Source: Eulemur rufifrons (Eukaryota > Chordata > Mammalia > Primates > Lemuridae). Taken from it: DNA of 64,000 nt. Position numbers and translations under genes: made by a program. The first letter of the stretch is position 1. Each line of letters opens with the position of its first letter. The notes below the pieces were generated by a model. The model was not told the origin of the DNA and did not search any database. It saw nothing but the letters and a program-made list of their open reading frames with translations. The stretch is from assembly GCF_041146395.1 (NCBI RefSeq), contig NC_090989.1, positions 284,114,343-284,178,342 of the forward strand. Direction: 5' to 3'. This document shows positions 62,325 through 64,000 of the stretch, piece by piece.

Positions 62325-63350
62325 CATGTAGATTGAAAATGAAAGAAGGGCAAAGATACTCCATACAAATAGTAACCAGTAAGAGAAGAGGTGGCTTCAC
62401 TAATATCAGACAAAATAAACTTTAAGTCAAAAACTGTTACGCACTTGAAGCTCTGACTCGGGGTGGGGGGGGCAATATACATAACCTAAACTTTTGTACC
62501 CCCATAATATGCTGAAATGAAAAAAAAAAAACGTTACAAGAGACAGAGAAGGACATTACATATTGATAAAAGGGTCAATTCATCAAGAAGATGTAACAAT
62601 TATAAACTTACAGGCACCATAGCCCAGAGCTCCAGGATAGAGAAAGCAAACACCGACCGCATTGAAGGGAGAAGTATCTCTACAATAACAATAGGAGACC
62701 TCAGTACCCCACTTTCAATAACCAGCGGAGAAACCAGACAGCAGATCCATAATGAAATGAGAAATTGAATAACACTAGAAGCCAGTTGGACCTAACAGAC
62801 ACACACAGAATACCTCACCCAACAACGGCAGAACATACTTTTCTCAAGTTATGGGACAGTCTCCAGGAGAGACCACGTGTTAGGCCACAAAAAAAAATTT
62901 AAAAAGCTTGCAATCACACAAAGTATGTTTCCCAATCATAATGGAATGAAACTAGAACTGAATAGCAGAAGGAAAATGGAAAATTTCACAAATACGTGGA
63001 ACTTAAACAGAGCACAGTTAAGCAGCCAGCTGGTCGGAGAAGAAATCACAGGGGAAATTAGAAAAAGCGTTGAGACAAATGGAAACAAAAACACAACAAA
63101 CAGAATTTACACGTGCAGAAAAAGCAGGACTAAGAGGGAAGTTTATATAGCTGCGATCACTTACATGAAAAGAAAAAAGACCTCAAATCAACAATCCAAC
63201 TTTAGACCTTCAGGAACCAGAAAAAGAAGAACAAATTAAACCCAGAGCTAGCAGAAGGAAGAAAATAATAAACACTAGAGTGGAGATAAAAAAATAGAGA
63301 ACAGGAAATAATAGAGAAAAATCAATGAAACCAAAAGTTGGTTCTTTAAA
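62325..63350 (+). repeat. LINE-1 ORF2 endonuclease-region fragment
   Basis: Translates in broken frames to L1 ORF2: 'GDLSTPLS' and 'RDHVLGHKK' fall in the endonuclease domain. 'NHNGMKLELNSRRKMENFTN' and 'NQQSNFRPSGTRKRRTN'-like text follow, toward the reverse transcriptase. Stops and frameshifts make it inactive. A short insertion interrupts it at 62441-62532. Confidence 0.85.
62441..62532 (+). repeat. Very short L1 3'-tail-like retro-insertion
   Basis: About 90 bp: 'gcacttgaagctctgactcgggg', 'ttttgtacccccataatatgctgaaatg' and a poly(A) tail. GTTAC is repeated on both sides (62436-62440 and 62533-62537) and the L1 ORF2 text continues across. It has the same body as the insertion at 28507-28631. 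Confidence 0.75.
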
Positions 63351-63354
63351 AAGA

Positions 63355-64000
63355 TCTTCTTTCTTTCTTTCTTTTTTCCTTGTTGCCAGAGACTTCCAGT
63401 GCCATGCTGAGAAGTGAAAGTAGATGCCTTTTCCTCATTCCTGATCCCAGGAGGAAGCATCCAGGCTTTGACCACTCGGTAAGAAGTTGGCTATAGGTTT
63501 TTTGTAGGTGCCCTTAATTACATTAAGGAAACTTCTTTATATTCCCAGTTTTCAAAGGTTTTGTCACTAGTGGGTGTTGCAGTTTGTCAAATACTTTTTC
63601 TGTATCAATGGATGTGACTACATAGTTTTCATTCTTTATTCTGTTAATATGCTGGACTACATTAATTGGTTTTCAAATGTTAAACCAGCCTTGAATTCCC
63701 AGGAAAAACCCTACTTGTTTTGTGATGTGGTAATCTTTTTTTTACTATTGCTGGAATTAATTTGCTAACATTATATTGAGAATTTTTACATGTGTTCATA
63801 GGAATATGGGATTATAGTTTTCTTGCATTGTCTTTGTCAAGTTTTATATCAGGTTAAAAGTGATACCCTTTGTAAACCTTACAATGAGTTGGGATTTCCT
63901 CCTCTTCTGTTTTCTGGAAGAGACCATGTAGTGCTGGTGCCAGCTCTTATGTAAATGTCGAGTATGATTTCCAGTGCAACTATCTGGGCCTACGGTTTTC
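63355..64000 (-). repeat. LINE-1 reverse-transcriptase-region fragment, antisense
   Basis: The + strand reads as the complement of L1 ORF2 ('gttaatatgctggactacattaattgg', 'ttgctaacattatattgagaatttttac', 'caggttaaaagtgatacc'). It begins at a CTTT-rich joint right after the + strand L1 and runs off the window end. Confidence 0.8.

Noticed and set aside
59300..64000. Possible active retroelement protein
   Set aside because: All L1 ORF2 pieces contain stops, frameshifts or nested insertions and lack complete domains, so none can encode a working product.

Overview
The window is mammalian nuclear DNA, almost certainly from a strepsirrhine primate (lemur or galago type). The full-length Alu copies carry the strepsirrhine hallmarks: the 'catcagcctagctcacag' left-arm wording and the extra 'tagttgtctggctaatttc' segment between the arms. 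Other mammalian repeats present are L1, L2, MIR, MER5/MER20, Tigger and MaLR LTRs. One protein-coding gene and one small RNA gene can be supported. Everything else is intergenic, intronic or repeat sequence. Recalled human gene order places WDR5 and RNU6ATAC at 9q34.2, between BRD3 and RXRA, with WDR5 running the other way relative to this window.

Layout. From 1 to about 26 kb lies GC-rich intergenic DNA without believable exons. It is broken by an AT-rich, motif-dense element at 3.9-4.5 kb that looks like a conserved enhancer, an L1/Alu cluster at 6.0-8.7 kb, a (TG)n(CG)n tract followed by a second enhancer-like block at 11.9-12.2 kb, and a CA-rich tract at 15.1 kb. From 26.0 to 27.5 kb there is an alternating purine-pyrimidine tract split by an Alu, then a CpG-rich stretch with NRF1, NF-Y and ETS motifs, and then RNU6ATAC on the + strand. 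RNU6ATAC is the U6atac snRNA of the minor spliceosome, and its PSE, TATA box and T-run terminator are all readable.

From about 29.7 to 52.9 kb lies the complete WDR5 gene on the - strand. It has 13 coding exons (334 codons, every splice junction read), a likely noncoding first exon in a CpG-island promoter at 52.2-53.6 kb, and a 3' UTR with two possible poly(A) signals. Its introns hold an MLT1-like LTR, an old L1, MER5A and MER20 copies, a nested pair of Alus and a TTAA-flanked piggyBac-like MITE. From 53.6 to 64 kb there is intergenic DNA that becomes a dense patchwork of Alus and opposed L1 fragments, with a MaLR LTR inserted.

Functionally, WDR5 is the beta-propeller scaffold of MLL/SET1 histone H3K4 methyltransferase complexes, and U6atac is the catalytic snRNA for U12-type introns. 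They converge tail to tail with about 2.2 kb between the distal WDR5 poly(A) signal and the end of the snRNA. No new protein system is visible. The points most worth following up are the two enhancer-like blocks, the Z-DNA-type tracts around RNU6ATAC, the promoter-like CpG stretch just upstream of it, the TTAA-flanked MITE, and a template-switch-like hairpin inside an Alu.
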